Source: Streptantibioticus rubrisoli (GTDB lineage Bacteria > Actinomycetota > Actinomycetes > Streptomycetales > Streptomycetaceae). Taken from it: a DNA stretch of 42,920 nt. The notes beneath the pieces are model-generated. The model ran no database searches and was not told the DNA's origin. It saw only the letters and a list, made by a program, of their open reading frames with translations. Below are positions 27,671-35,999 of this stretch, piece after piece; the stretch's first letter is position 1, and every line of letters starts with the position of its first letter. The stretch covers positions 1-42,920 of the forward strand of contig NZ_JANFNH010000057.1 in the NCBI RefSeq assembly GCF_024436055.1, given 5' to 3'. Both the position numbers and the translations under genes were made by a program.

Positions 27671-27698
27671 ACCCTAACGCGCAGGTCGGGCCCAGCAA
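27671..27698 (-). promoter_or_regulatory. clpP1 promoter (-35 TTGCTG, -10 TAGGGT)
   Basis: On the minus strand TTGCTG (complement of 27693-27698) and TAGGGT (complement of 27671-27676) are 16 bases apart, about 124 bases upstream of the clpP1 start. This is a vegetative-type actinobacterial promoter. Confidence 0.6.
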
Positions 27699-27706
27699 TC
27701 CCTCAC

Positions 27707-27728
27707 GCGAAACTGTTCGCTGTGAGCG
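27707..27728 (-). promoter_or_regulatory. ClgR-like operator upstream of clpP1
   Basis: GTTCGC-TGTGA-GCG (27715-27728) has the CGC-N5-GCG core reported for ClgR, the activator of clpP1P2 in actinobacteria. It overlaps a palindrome GCGAA-ACTG-TTCGC (27707-27720). Its position, 9-30 bases upstream of the -35 box, suits an activator. Confidence 0.6.
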
Positions 27729-27770
27729 CAGGCAACCCCGAAAGCGATCGCGCTGTGGCCGGAAAACGAA

Positions 27771-27802
27771 CGCACCCGGACGCTCCTTGGCGTCCGGGTG
27801 CG
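27771..27802 (-). terminator. tig terminator, 13-bp perfect stem
   Basis: CGCACCCGGACGC/GCGTCCGGGTGCG with a 6-base loop, 30 bases after the tig stop. On the minus strand it is followed by TTCGTTTTCC, a U-rich tail. It insulates tig from the clpP1 promoter region. Confidence 0.85.
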
Positions 27803-27831
27803 CTGTCATGCTCCTGCTACTGCGGCCGGGA

Positions 27832-29220
27832 TCAGTCCTCGGACTTCTCCTCGGCGGCGGCCTCGGGGGCCTCCTCGGCGGCGGCCTCGACGGTCTCGCC
27901 GTCCTCGTCCTCGTCGTCCAGGTCGACGGTCTCACCGTTGCTGTCGACGACCTTGGCGGCCTCGACCACCAGGGCCAGCGCCTTGCCGCGGGCGACCTCG
28001 CCGACCAGCATCGGCACCTGGCCGCCCTCGACGACCGCCTGGGCGAACTGGTCCGGGCTCATGCCGGAGGTGGCGGCACGGCGCATGAGGTGCTCGGTGA
28101 GCTCCTCCTGGTTGACCGAGAGCTGCTCCTTGGAGACCAGCTCATCCAGCACGAACTGGGTCTTGATGCCCTTGGTCGCCTGCTTCTCCAGCTCGGCGTC
28201 GTACTCCTCGGCGGTCTTGCCCTCGCGCTCCAGGAAGCTGTCCCAGTTCAGCCCCATCATCGGGAACTGGTGGTGCTCCAGGTTGTGCTTGCGGGTCTCG
28301 ACCTCGTCCTTGAGGAGCTTCTCCGGGATCGGCACCTCGATCAGGTCCAGCAGGGCGTCCAGCACCTTCTCCTGGGCCTGGGTGGCCTGGTCGTACTTCT
28401 TCATCCGCTCAAGGCGCTTGCGGCTGTCGGCGCGCAGCTCCTCAAGGGTGTCGAACTCGCTCGCCAGCTGGGCGAAGTCGTCGTCCAGCGCGGGCAGCTC
28501 ACGAGCCTGCACGGCGGTGACGTCGACCTTGACCTCGGCCTCCCTGCCGGCCGCCGAGCCGCCCTTGAGCTCGGAGGTGAAGGTGGCGGAGCCGCCGGCC
28601 TCCAGGCCGGTGACGGCCTCGTCGATGCCGTCCAGCAGCTGGCCGGAGCCGATGGTGTAGGTGACACCCTTGGCGACGCCGTCCTCCAGGACCTCGCCGT
28701 CGACCTTGGCCTCCAGGTCGATGGTGACCACGTCGCCCTCGGCTGCGGCGCGCTCGACCGGGGTGGTGGAGGCGAAGCGGTCACGCAGCTGCTCGACCGA
28801 CTTGTCGACGTCCTCGTCGGACACCTCGACGGCGTCGACGGTGACCTCAATGCCGGAGAAGTCCGGGATCTCGATGGTCGGGCGGACGTCCACCTCGGCG
28901 GTGAACTTCAGCTGCTCGTTGTCGTTGAACTCGGTGATGTCGATCTCGGGCTGACCGAGGACGTTCAGCTCACCCTCGTTGACCGCCTCCGTGTAGAACT
29001 TCGGCAGCGCGTCGTTGATGGCCTCTTCGAGCACCGCGCCCCGGCCGAACCGCTGGTCGATGATGCGCGCGGGGATCTTGCCCTTGCGGAATCCCGGCAC
29101 CGTGACCTGCTGGTTGATCTTCTTGTACGCCGCGTCGAGGCTGGGCTTGAGCTCCTCGAAGGGCACCTCGACGGTGAGTCGAACCCGGGTCGGGTTCAGA
29201 GTCTCCACGGCGCTCTTCAC
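27832..29220 (-). CDS. tig: Trigger factor (ribosome-associated peptidyl-prolyl isomerase chaperone)
   Basis: Ribosome-bound chaperone, 462 residues. The N-terminal ribosome-binding domain includes the signature [13 protein letters not shown] (about 44-56). The FKBP-type PPIase domain follows (about 160-240, [20 protein letters not shown] and [12 protein letters not shown]), then the helical C-terminal domain. The last 30 residues are very acidic ([18 protein letters not shown]), as in other streptomycete trigger factors. Start GTG 29220 with AAGGAG 8 bases upstream. It is upstream of clpP1 on the same strand but ends in a strong terminator, so it is transcribed separately. Confidence 0.97.
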   Translation of the reverse strand: MKSAVETLNPTRVRLTVEVPFEELKPSLDAAYKKINQQVTVPGFRKGKIPARIIDQRFGRGAVLEEAINDALPKFYTEAVNEGELNVLGQPEIDITEFNDNEQLKFTAEVDVRPTIEIPDFSGIEVTVDAVEVSDEDVDKSVEQLRDRFASTTPVERAAAEGDVVTIDLEAKVDGEVLEDGVAKGVTYTIGSGQLLDGIDEAVTGLEAGGSATFTSELKGGSAAGREAEVKVDVTAVQARELPALDDDFAQLASEFDTLEELRADSRKRLERMKKYDQATQAQEKVLDALLDLIEVPIPEKLLKDEVETRKHNLEHHQFPMMGLNWDSFLEREGKTAEEYDAELEKQATKGIKTQFVLDELVSKEQLSVNQEELTEHLMRRAATSGMSPDQFAQAVVEGGQVPMLVGEVARGKALALVVEAAKVVDSNGETVDLDDEDEDGETVEAAAEEAPEAAAEEKSED

Positions 29221-29378
29221 GGTTGGGTCTCCTTGGGCTGACAGTCAGGGGCTTTACGTGGCCGACGAGACGTACTTCCCGGGGTCCTCGCCCCTACGTC
29301 GCCCCGTATACAGGGCCAACTCGCATAGTACCGGTACGAGCGGCACGACTGTCCCACGCCGGGGACCTTTCGAACAAA

Positions 29379-29455
29379 TGGTCGGGGTGGCGGGATTTGA
29401 ACCCACGGCCTTCCGCTCCCAAAGCGGACGCGCTACCAAGCTGCGCCACACCCCG
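29379..29455 (-). tRNA. tRNA-Pro (anticodon TGG)
   Basis: Minus-strand cloverleaf. The acceptor stem CGGGGTG pairs with CACCCCG, the anticodon stem is TCCGC/GCGGA, and the loop TTTGGGA gives anticodon TGG (Pro). The T arm contains GGTTCAAATCC, and the 3' CCA is encoded (complement of 29379-29381). The mature body without CCA is 29382-29455. Confidence 0.95.
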
Positions 29456-29572
29456 TTTCAGTGCGACACGTAGCGTACATGGCTCCGCACGTCCCGGCTG
29501 CCAATTAATTCGGCTGGCGACAGGGGCCGAGTCGACCAGCTACGATGCGGTGTGCCAGAATGACTGGCCGTT

Positions 29573-29643
29573 GCGGGCGTAGCTCAATGGTAGAGCCCCA
29601 GTCTTCCAAACTGGCTACGCGGGTTCGATTCCCGTCGCCCGCT
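29573..29643 (+). tRNA. tRNA-Gly (anticodon TCC)
   Basis: Plus-strand cloverleaf. The acceptor GCGGGCG pairs with CGCCCGC (29636-29642), discriminator T. The anticodon stem is CCAGT/ACTGG and the loop CTTCCAA gives anticodon TCC (Gly). The T arm contains GGTTCGATTCC. The 3' CCA is not encoded. Confidence 0.95.
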
Positions 29644-29653
29644 CTGTACGAGT

Positions 29654-29702
29654 CCGGCCCGGCCGGAGGGAGCGCTCCCTCCGGCCGGGCCGGTTCGTTT
29701 TT
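29654..29702 (+). terminator. tRNA-Gly terminator, 20-bp perfect palindrome
   Basis: Bases 29654-29693 form an uninterrupted 20+20 palindrome (CCGGCCCGGCCGGAGGGAGC and its complement) followed by TTCGTTTTTC. This is a classic intrinsic terminator and it also faces the small membrane gene on the minus strand. Confidence 0.88.
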
Positions 29703-29764
29703 CACGCCACAGTGTTACGCCGTCGTGTGCGCCCCGTTCCGCATGGTTGCGTCGTTCGTCACGT

Positions 29765-29959
29765 TCACAGCCTTATCTGGTTGATGGTGTTGGCCAGCGA
29801 GTCCAGGAACCGGTGGATGTCGGGCGCCAACCCGGTGGAGGCGAGGAAGAAGCCGAACAGTATGGCCACGATGGCCGGTCCGCCCTTGAGCGTCCCTCCT
29901 CGCAACATCACGAACAAGACGATCGCCAACACCACGACCACGGAAAGGGAGATGGCCAC
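29765..29959 (-). CDS. Small two-helix membrane protein, unknown function
   Basis: 64 residues, almost all hydrophobic: one helix at about 3-19 (SLSVVVVLAIVLFVML), a short basic turn (RGGTLKGG), a second helix at about 29-42 (AIVAILFGFFLAST), then a polar amphipathic end (APDIHRFLDSLANTINQIRL). Similar tiny proteins with the same helix-KGG-helix-APDIH layout are frequent hypothetical proteins in Streptomyces. Start GTG 29959 with GAGGAAG 9 bases upstream. It is isolated from its neighbours; function unknown. Confidence 0.75.
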   Translation of the reverse strand: MAISLSVVVVLAIVLFVMLRGGTLKGGPAIVAILFGFFLASTGLAPDIHRFLDSLANTINQIRL

Positions 29960-30111
29960 AACGGATCACTTCCTCGCTCACTACGGCCTACGCCACGCCG
30001 GTACGGGGGTGCGCCACCGCCACTTCTCCCCCGCGCCGTCCCATCGTGCCATCAACCCGCCGTCGCGTGGACCCGCCACGGGGGCGCGTGTCACTGACCG
30101 GACGTCAACGC

Positions 30112-30151
30112 GCTGACTAGTCACGGCAGATGCTGACTAGTCACGGCAGAT
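30112..30151. repeat. Perfect 20-bp tandem duplication spanning a stop codon
   Basis: GCTGACTAGTCACGGCAGAT occurs at 30112-30131 and again at 30132-30151. The second copy contains the last codons and the stop (30137-30139) of the SpoIIE-type phosphatase gene; the first copy lies just after the stop. It is probably a recent slip duplication with no effect on the protein. Confidence 0.95.
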
Positions 30152-31459
30152 GATCAGCAGCGCCCGGTCGTCGTTGACGTCCTTGGCGACCGCGTCTATC
30201 AACCGCCAGGCGGCGCCCCGGAATCCGTGCGCCACCAGGCGCTCCGCCTCGCCGATCAACCGGTCGATGCCCTCGGCCAGGTCGCGCCCGGACGCCTCCA
30301 CCAGCCCGTCGGTGAACAGCATCAGCACGTCACCGGAGTTCAACGTGCCCTTCACGCCGTCGAATTCGGCGCCCTCGACGACCCCGAGCATCATGCCGTC
30401 GGCGGCCTTCTCCTCCCATCGCCCGGTGCCCGCGCACAGTTGCATTCCGGGCAGGTGCCCGGCGGACAGCAGCTCGTAGTCCCCGGTCTCCAGGTCGAGT
30501 ACGAGGTGGACGGAGGTGGCGAACCCCTCGTCCCAGTCCTGGCGCAGCAGATAGCCGTTGGCGGCGGCGAGGAACTGGTGCGGCGGCAGCGAGCCGAGCA
30601 GCCCGCCGAACGCCCCGGACAACAGCAGCGCCCGCGAACCGGCGTCCATGCCCTTGCCGGACACATCGGTCAGCACCGCCTCCAGCACCTGCCCGCCGCC
30701 GGTGCGGGTGGCGACCACGAAGTCCCCGGAGAAGGACTGGCCACCGGCCGGGCGCAGCGCCATCTCGGCGTGCCAGCCGTCCGGCAGCTCCGGCAGCTGG
30801 CTCTGCACCCGGATGCGCTCGCGCAGGTCGAACAGCATCGTGCCGCCGCGCCGCCAGGGCACCCCGACCCGGCTGCGGAACTGGGCGATCATCAGCCCGG
30901 CGAACGCGACCGCGCTCACCACCAGCACGGTGCCCGGTGTGACGGTGCGCGACGCGCCGGGGTGGTACGGGCCGAGCACCGCGTCCTCGGCCACCAGGGC
31001 GGTGGCCGCGGCGGCGTAGAGCAGCAGCAGGCTGGCCGGGCGCAGCAGCAGGCCGCCCAGCAGGACCGGGAAGACCAGCGCGGTCGGCGGACACCAGTCG
31101 GGCACGACGGTGGTGGCCCAGGCGAGGGCGGGAACGGTGAGCAGCAGGGCGACCAGCGGCAGCCAGTCGGAGCCGTCGCCCCGGAAGTAGTCGACGGCGG
31201 ACTTGCGCAGCAGGGTGCGGCCCCGGTGCAGCGCCCTGCGCGCCCGGGCCACGACTGACTCACCGGCGCGTCCGCCACCGCGGCGCGGCGTGGGGATGCC
31301 CACCCTCCGCGTGCCCGGCGCGGAGCGTTCCGCGTCCCTGGTCTCGATACCGTCTCCCTCCCGCCCGCGCCTGGCCCGCGGCACGGGAGACGGCTCGACG
31401 TCCGGCCGCGCGGGGGTGTCTTCCGCGCTCCTGGTCTCGATACCGTCGCCCACGGCCAC
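30137..31459 (-). CDS. Membrane-associated PP2C/SpoIIE family serine phosphatase
   Basis: 440 residues. The N-terminal 90 residues are hydrophilic and Arg/Glu-rich and contain a repeated GDGIETRxAE motif (residues about 4-13 and 36-45). Next come about four membrane segments (WLPLVALLLTVPALAWATTVV, LVFPVLLGGLLLRPASLLLLY, TVLVVSAVAFAGLMIAQF). The C-terminal half is a PP2C-like SpoIIE domain: GGQSFSGDFVVATR (metal-binding Asp in GDF), LTDVSGKGMDAG, LLSAGHLPG and VLMLFTDGLVEA. Such proteins dephosphorylate anti-anti-sigma factors in partner-switch control of alternative sigma factors; the target here is unknown. The stop lies within a 20-bp tandem duplication. Start GTG 31459 is tentative. The acetyltransferase at 31669 is divergent. 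Confidence 0.88.
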   Translation of the reverse strand: MAVGDGIETRSAEDTPARPDVEPSPVPRARRGREGDGIETRDAERSAPGTRRVGIPTPRRGGGRAGESVVARARRALHRGRTLLRKSAVDYFRGDGSDWLPLVALLLTVPALAWATTVVPDWCPPTALVFPVLLGGLLLRPASLLLLYAAAATALVAEDAVLGPYHPGASRTVTPGTVLVVSAVAFAGLMIAQFRSRVGVPWRRGGTMLFDLRERIRVQSQLPELPDGWHAEMALRPAGGQSFSGDFVVATRTGGGQVLEAVLTDVSGKGMDAGSRALLLSGAFGGLLGSLPPHQFLAAANGYLLRQDWDEGFATSVHLVLDLETGDYELLSAGHLPGMQLCAGTGRWEEKAADGMMLGVVEGAEFDGVKGTLNSGDVLMLFTDGLVEASGRDLAEGIDRLIGEAERLVAHGFRGAAWRLIDAVAKDVNDDRALLIICRD

Positions 31460-31668
31460 CCGGCTCCCGTGGCGCCGTACGCGCCGTCACTCGTCCTCCG
31501 TTCTCGGTGACCCTATCCACCCATTCGGCGGCGCGTCGATTCGCGACTCGCCGTATATCGGTCGGGCACGGCGCGTCGAGCGATCGTTTCCGGCCGGGCT
31601 GGGACGGCTCGCCCGGGGTCCCGGTAATTCGTTCGCCCGTACCGCGGTGGCGCTGCTAGGCAGGGGCC

Positions 31669-32898
31669 ATGACGGTTGAGTTACGGGTGCTTGAGTCGGG
31701 ACAGTGGGACGACTGGTACGGCGAGCTGGAGCGGGCGTTCGGCGGGGTGCGGGAGTCCGCCGAGGAGCGCGCCCTTTGGCGTGATCTGACCGAATACGAG
31801 CGTTCGCTGGCGGCCTGGGACGGCGAGGAGCTGGTGGGCACAACCGGAGCGTTCTCATTCCGGTTGTCGGTGCCGGGTGGTTCGCTGGTTCCAACGGCCG
31901 GGGTCACCTGTGTCGGTGTGCGGTCGACGCACCGGCGGCGCGGTGTGCTCACGGCGATGATGCGGCGGCAGTTGGACGACGTGCGGGGATGGGGGGAGCC
32001 ACTGGCGGTCTTGGGGGCCTCGGAGCCGCCGATCTACGGGCGGTTCGGATACGGGCTGGCCACCGAGCGGTTGCGGATGGAGATCGACTCGGTCCGGGTG
32101 CGGCTGGCGGCCGTCTCGGGGGCGGACGAGGTGCGGCTGCGGCTGGTGCCGCCGGGCGCGGGCAGCGCGGCGTGCGAGGCGGTGTACGCGCGCCGGGTGG
32201 CCGGGCGCCCGGGGATGCTGGCGCGGCAACCGGGCTGGGAGCGGCTGCCGTTGCTCGATCCGCCGTCGGAGCGGCGCGGCGCCGGGGAGCAGCAGTGCGT
32301 ACTGGCCGAGCGGGATGGGGAGGTGATCGGCTATGCCCGCTTCTGCGTGAAGCCGGACTGGGACGAGGCCGGGCCGAAGGGTTCGGTGCTGGTACGGGAT
32401 GTCGAGGCGCTGGATCCGGCCGGTTATGCGGCGTTGTGGCGCTATCTGTTCGGCGTTGACCTGACTTCCACGGTCACGGCGAGCAATCGCCCTGCGGACG
32501 ACCCGGTGTTGCACCTGGTCTCCGACATACGGCGGTGCCGGGTGCGGGTGCGCGACGGGATGTTCCTGCGCCTGGTGGACGTGGGCAGGGCGCTGGCCGC
32601 GCGGACGTACGCGGCGCCGGTGGATGTGGTGTTCGCGGTCGAGGACGCCTTCTGCCCCTGGAACGAGGGGAGTTGGCGGCTGAGCGGCGACCAGAAGGGC
32701 GCGGTGTGCGAACGCACGACGGATGCGCCCGATCTGTCGCTGTCGGTTCGGGAGTTGGCCTCGGCGTACCTGGGCGGCTTCAGCCTCACCGCCTTGGCGG
32801 CCGCCGGGCGGGTGCGGGAGCTGCGGCCCGGGGCGTTAACCGAGGCTGCCTCGGCCTTCGGCCATGAGGTCGCGCCATGGTTGCCGCACGGCTTCTAG
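31669..32898 (+). CDS. GNAT N-acetyltransferase, Eis-like
   Basis: 409 residues, the length of the actinobacterial Eis family, which acetylates amines using acetyl-CoA. The N-terminal GNAT region has the acetyl-CoA loop pattern GVTCVGVRSTHRRRGVLTAM (V..V.P..RRRG-type) and the second half-fold YGRFGYGLATERLRMEI. The C-terminal sterol-carrier-like domain ends with WLPHGF, matching the family's conserved C-terminal carboxylate. ATG 31669 follows GGCAGGGG. Two leucines are encoded by TTA, at codon 5 (31681-31683) and near the end (32836-32838). TTA is extremely rare in streptomycete genes and depends on bldA tRNA, so translation is probably limited to late growth. The substrate cannot be inferred. 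Confidence 0.88.
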   Translation: MTVELRVLESGQWDDWYGELERAFGGVRESAEERALWRDLTEYERSLAAWDGEELVGTTGAFSFRLSVPGGSLVPTAGVTCVGVRSTHRRRGVLTAMMRRQLDDVRGWGEPLAVLGASEPPIYGRFGYGLATERLRMEIDSVRVRLAAVSGADEVRLRLVPPGAGSAACEAVYARRVAGRPGMLARQPGWERLPLLDPPSERRGAGEQQCVLAERDGEVIGYARFCVKPDWDEAGPKGSVLVRDVEALDPAGYAALWRYLFGVDLTSTVTASNRPADDPVLHLVSDIRRCRVRVRDGMFLRLVDVGRALAARTYAAPVDVVFAVEDAFCPWNEGSWRLSGDQKGAVCERTTDAPDLSLSVRELASAYLGGFSLTALAAAGRVRELRPGALTEAASAFGHEVAPWLPHGF

Positions 32899-32928
32899 AC
32901 GGCGGGGCCGCGCCCCCATCAGAACCCC

Positions 32929-33738
32929 CTACCGCGTCTGGCAGCCCGGGCACCAGAAGAGGTTGCGGTTGGCCAGTTCCGCGGTGCGGACCTGCGTACC
33001 GCAGATGAGGCACGGAAGCTGGTGCCGTCGATAGACGTAGACCTCGCCGCCGTGGTCGTCCACGCGGGGCGGGCGCCCCATCGCCTCGGGGGTGTGTTCC
33101 GGGCGGACGGTGTCAATGCGGTTGTTCCGTACGCCCTCCCGCATCAGCGCGACCAGGTCGGCCCAGATCGCGTCCCATTCGGCCCGGCTCAGATCGCGCC
33201 CGGCCCGGTACGGATCGATGCCGTGCCGGAAGAGGACCTCGGCCCGGTAGACGTTGCCGACGCCCGCGACCACCTTCTGGTCCATCAACAGCGCGGCGAC
33301 CGAGCTGCGGCTCCGGGATATCCGCCGCCAGGCCGGTTCGTGGTCGGTGCCGGGGCGCAGCGGGTCGGGGCCGAGGCGGTCGTGTATCGCCTGCTTCTCG
33401 CCGTCGGTGATCAGCTCGCAGGCCGTGGGGCCGCGCAGGTCCGCGTAGCCCTCCCGGTTGGCGAGCCGCAGCCGTACGGTGTCCGCCGCGCCGGGCGCGG
33501 GCCCGGTGCCGAAGGCGTACTTACCGAACAGCCCCAGGTGGACATGGACCCACCGCTCCGGGCCGAACCCCAGGAAGAGGTGCTTGCCGTGCGCCTCGGC
33601 GCGCTCCAGTACCTGTCCGTCGAGCAGCGCCGCGCCGTCGGCGAACTTGCCCTGCGGACTGCTGACCGATACGGCCCGGCCGCCGAACCTCGCTTGGTGG
33701 TCGGCGGCCAGTCGGTGGATGGTGTGCCCTTCGGGCAT
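32929..33738 (-). CDS. nei: Nei/Fpg family DNA glycosylase
   Basis: Bifunctional DNA glycosylase/AP lyase for oxidised bases, 269 residues. It begins MPEGHTIHRLA: Pro2 is the catalytic Schiff-base residue and Glu3 the proton donor, and the PEGHT start (rather than PELPE) marks the Nei subgroup. The H2TH motif lies around ALLMDQKVVAGVGNVYRAEVLFRHGIDP (helix-two-turn-helix with the conserved Asn). A C-terminal zinc finger has two Cys pairs (CLICG and CPGCQT). ATG 33738 lies 7 bases after the rpiB stop (33746), so the two genes are an operon. Symbol nei is the family assignment; the exact paralogue is not resolved. Confidence 0.92.
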   Translation of the reverse strand: MPEGHTIHRLAADHQARFGGRAVSVSSPQGKFADGAALLDGQVLERAEAHGKHLFLGFGPERWVHVHLGLFGKYAFGTGPAPGAADTVRLRLANREGYADLRGPTACELITDGEKQAIHDRLGPDPLRPGTDHEPAWRRISRSRSSVAALLMDQKVVAGVGNVYRAEVLFRHGIDPYRAGRDLSRAEWDAIWADLVALMREGVRNNRIDTVRPEHTPEAMGRPPRVDDHGGEVYVYRRHQLPCLICGTQVRTAELANRNLFWCPGCQTR

Positions 33739-33745
33739 GCCGCGC

Positions 33746-34234
33746 TCAGTCCTGCCGCGGGTGGTGCGCCGGGATCTCCGGAAGCTTTCCGGTCAGCTCG
33801 TAGGAGCTGAGCATGTCGATCCGGCGGATGTGCCGTTCGCCCTCGGAGAACGGGGTGCCCAGGAAGACCTCGACGAAACGGGTGGCCTGCTCCTCGGAGT
33901 GCATCCGCGCCCCGATGCTGATCACGTTGGCGTTGTTGTGCTCGCGGCCGAGGCTGGCGGTCTCCTCGCTCCAGGCGAGTGCGGCGCGCACGCCCTTGAC
34001 CTTGTTGGCGGCGATCGCCTCGCCGTTGCCCGAACCGCCGATCACGATGCCGAAGCTGCCGGAGTCCTGGGCCGTGCGCTCCGCGGCGCGCAGGCAGAAC
34101 GGCGGGTAGTCGTCCTGGGCGTCGTAGATGTGCGGACCGCAGTCCACCGGCTCGTGGCCGTTGGCCTTGAGCCACTCGACGAGATGGTTCTTCAGTTCGT
34201 AACCGGCATGATCGGAGCCGAGGTACACGCGCAT
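33746..34234 (-). CDS. rpiB: Ribose-5-phosphate isomerase B
   Basis: Interconverts ribose-5-phosphate and ribulose-5-phosphate (EC 5.3.1.6), pentose phosphate pathway, 162 residues. Motifs: MRVYLGSDHAGYELKNHL at the N-terminus, IVIGGSGNGEAIAANKVKGV (phosphate-binding loop) and NNANVISIGARM. In place of the CGTG-type cysteine seen in E. coli RpiB, this protein has GGSGNG, the serine form usual in actinobacteria. Start ATG 34234; the Shine-Dalgarno is weak. It heads a two-gene unit with the nei gene 7 bases downstream. Confidence 0.95.
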   Translation of the reverse strand: MRVYLGSDHAGYELKNHLVEWLKANGHEPVDCGPHIYDAQDDYPPFCLRAAERTAQDSGSFGIVIGGSGNGEAIAANKVKGVRAALAWSEETASLGREHNNANVISIGARMHSEEQATRFVEVFLGTPFSEGERHIRRIDMLSSYELTGKLPEIPAHHPRQD

Positions 34235-34454
34235 GCGCAGAGTCTGCCACGTGGGTACCCGCTCCTCTGTTTCCGGGGCCGCGCGCCTGCGTTTTCGGGG
34301 TTACTTGCCCCCTGCCGCCTGCGTTTCGGGTGGCGAATCTCACACTGGGCCCCTGAACCCATTGATGCAACGATTCGGACACAGCTGTTCCGTTTCAGCC
34401 GAAGTCTGGGGTTGCATGCGGAAGCTCGCGAACCGAGAGACGAGGGACACGTCA

Positions 34455-35915
34455 ATGAGTGCGCAACCGCCCTTCACGACGGAGGACGCAAGGACCGGCA
34501 ACTCCGGTCCGGCTTCCGCCGCCGCCACCGCCTACGGCCATGAGGCGGCCGGTCACGGCCTACAGGCAGGGCTGAAGAACCGACATCTGTCGATGATCGC
34601 CATCGGTGGCGTGATCGGCGCTGGCCTGTTCGTAGGCTCCGGCGCGGGCATCGCCGCCGCCGGTCCCGCCATCCTGCTGTCGTACGCGCTGGTGGGCGCG
34701 CTCGTCGTCATGGTGATGCGGATGCTGGGCGAGATGGCCGCGGCCAACCCGGTCTCCGGCTCCTTCTCGGCGTACGCGGACCGGGCGCTGGGCCGCTGGG
34801 CGGGCTTCAGCATCGGCTGGCTGTACTGGTTCTTCTGGGTCGTGGTGCTCGCGGTCGAGGCGATGGCCGGTGCGGGGATCCTGAACAGCTGGATGCCCGC
34901 TGTGCCGACCTGGGGCTGGGCGCTGATCGTGATGATCGTGCTCACCGCCACCAACCTGTTCTCGGTCGGCTCCTACGGTGAGTTCGAGTTCTGGTTCGCC
35001 GGTATCAAGGTGGTCGCGATCGCCGCGTTCATCGTGGTCGGCGGTCTGGCGGTCTTCGGTGTGCTGCCGGGCACCCACGACCACGCGGTGGGCCTGACCA
35101 ACCTCACCGGCCAGGGCGGCTTCCTGCCGAAGGGGCCGGGCGCCATCCTCACCGGTGTGCTGATGGTGGTCTTCTCCTTCATGGGCAGCGAGATCGTCAC
35201 CCTGGCCGCCGGTGAGTCGACCGACCCGCGCAAGGCGGTGGTCAAGGCCACCAACAGCGTGATCTGGCGGATCGCGGTGTTCTACCTGGGCTCGATCCTG
35301 ATCGTCGTCTCGCTGCTGCCGTGGAACTCCCCCGAGGTCGCCAAGAGCCCGTACGTCGCGGTGCTCAACCACGTCGGCATTCCGCACGCCGGTGAGCTGA
35401 TGAACGTGATCGTGCTGACCGCGGTGCTCTCCTGCCTCAACTCCGGTCTGTACACGGCGTCCCGGATGGCGTTCTCGCTCAGCGAGCGGGGCGACGCGCC
35501 GCGTTCGTTCAGCCGGACCACCTCGCGCGGTGTGCCCGCGACGGCGATCCTGGCCTCGGTCGTCTTCGGCTTCATCGCGGTCTACTTCGACTACCAGTAC
35601 CCGAAGACCATCTTCCAGTTCCTGCTCAACTCCTCTGGTGCGGTGGCCCTGTTCGTCTGGCTGGTGATCTGCTTCTCGCAGCTGCGGATGCGCAAGATCG
35701 TCGAACGGGAGTCGCCGGAGCGGCTGTCGGTGAAGATGTGGGCCTACCCGTATCTGACGTGGGTGACGATCGGCATGATCGTGTTCGTCATCGGCTACAT
35801 GCTGACCGACCCCAGCGGGCGTGACCAGGTGCTGATGTCGGTCCTGGCGGCGGCCGTCGTGCTGGCGGTGGCGTTCATCCGCGGCAAGGGGCGCGGAGCG
35901 CTGGACAAGCGCTGA
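34455..35915 (+). CDS. Amino acid permease (APC superfamily), copy 1
   Basis: Twelve-helix amino acid transporter, 486 residues. After a hydrophilic tail (about 40 residues) comes the APC signature LKNRHLSMIAIGGVIGAGLF and VGSGAGIAAAGPAILLSYAL, which includes the GxGIGAG-type unwound-helix binding site. FWFAGIKVVAIAAFIVVGGL and later helices follow the AAT/GABA-permease pattern. ATG 34455 with GAGGG upstream; the open frame extends to 34233 without support. It has a close paralogue at 37078-38481. Substrate is unknown (GABA, Asn and aromatic amino acid permeases look alike). A double terminator follows. Confidence 0.92.
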   Translation: MSAQPPFTTEDARTGNSGPASAAATAYGHEAAGHGLQAGLKNRHLSMIAIGGVIGAGLFVGSGAGIAAAGPAILLSYALVGALVVMVMRMLGEMAAANPVSGSFSAYADRALGRWAGFSIGWLYWFFWVVVLAVEAMAGAGILNSWMPAVPTWGWALIVMIVLTATNLFSVGSYGEFEFWFAGIKVVAIAAFIVVGGLAVFGVLPGTHDHAVGLTNLTGQGGFLPKGPGAILTGVLMVVFSFMGSEIVTLAAGESTDPRKAVVKATNSVIWRIAVFYLGSILIVVSLLPWNSPEVAKSPYVAVLNHVGIPHAGELMNVIVLTAVLSCLNSGLYTASRMAFSLSERGDAPRSFSRTTSRGVPATAILASVVFGFIAVYFDYQYPKTIFQFLLNSSGAVALFVWLVICFSQLRMRKIVERESPERLSVKMWAYPYLTWVTIGMIVFVIGYMLTDPSGRDQVLMSVLAAAVVLAVAFIRGKGRGALDKR

Positions 35916-35921
35916 GGTTCC

Positions 35922-35986
35922 GCGGGGGCTCCGCCCCCGCCCCGCGAACACGAGAGGGGCCCAGGGGTGCAACCCCCGGGCCCCTC
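35922..35986. terminator. Two terminators between permease 1 and bioY
   Basis: Hairpin 1: GCGGGGGC-TCC-GCCCCCGC (35922-35940). Hairpin 2: GAGGGGCCC-A-GGGGT/ACCCC-C-GGGCCCCTC (35954-35986) followed by TTCGGCTTT. The genes converge here, and hairpin 2 can serve bioY on the minus strand and the permease on the plus strand. Confidence 0.7.
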
Positions 35987-35999
35987 TTCGGCTTTCGCC

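Noticed and set aside
29747-30116. Plus-strand frames around the small membrane protein
   Set aside because: Low-complexity and no start context; the minus-strand frame has a ribosome site and two membrane helices.
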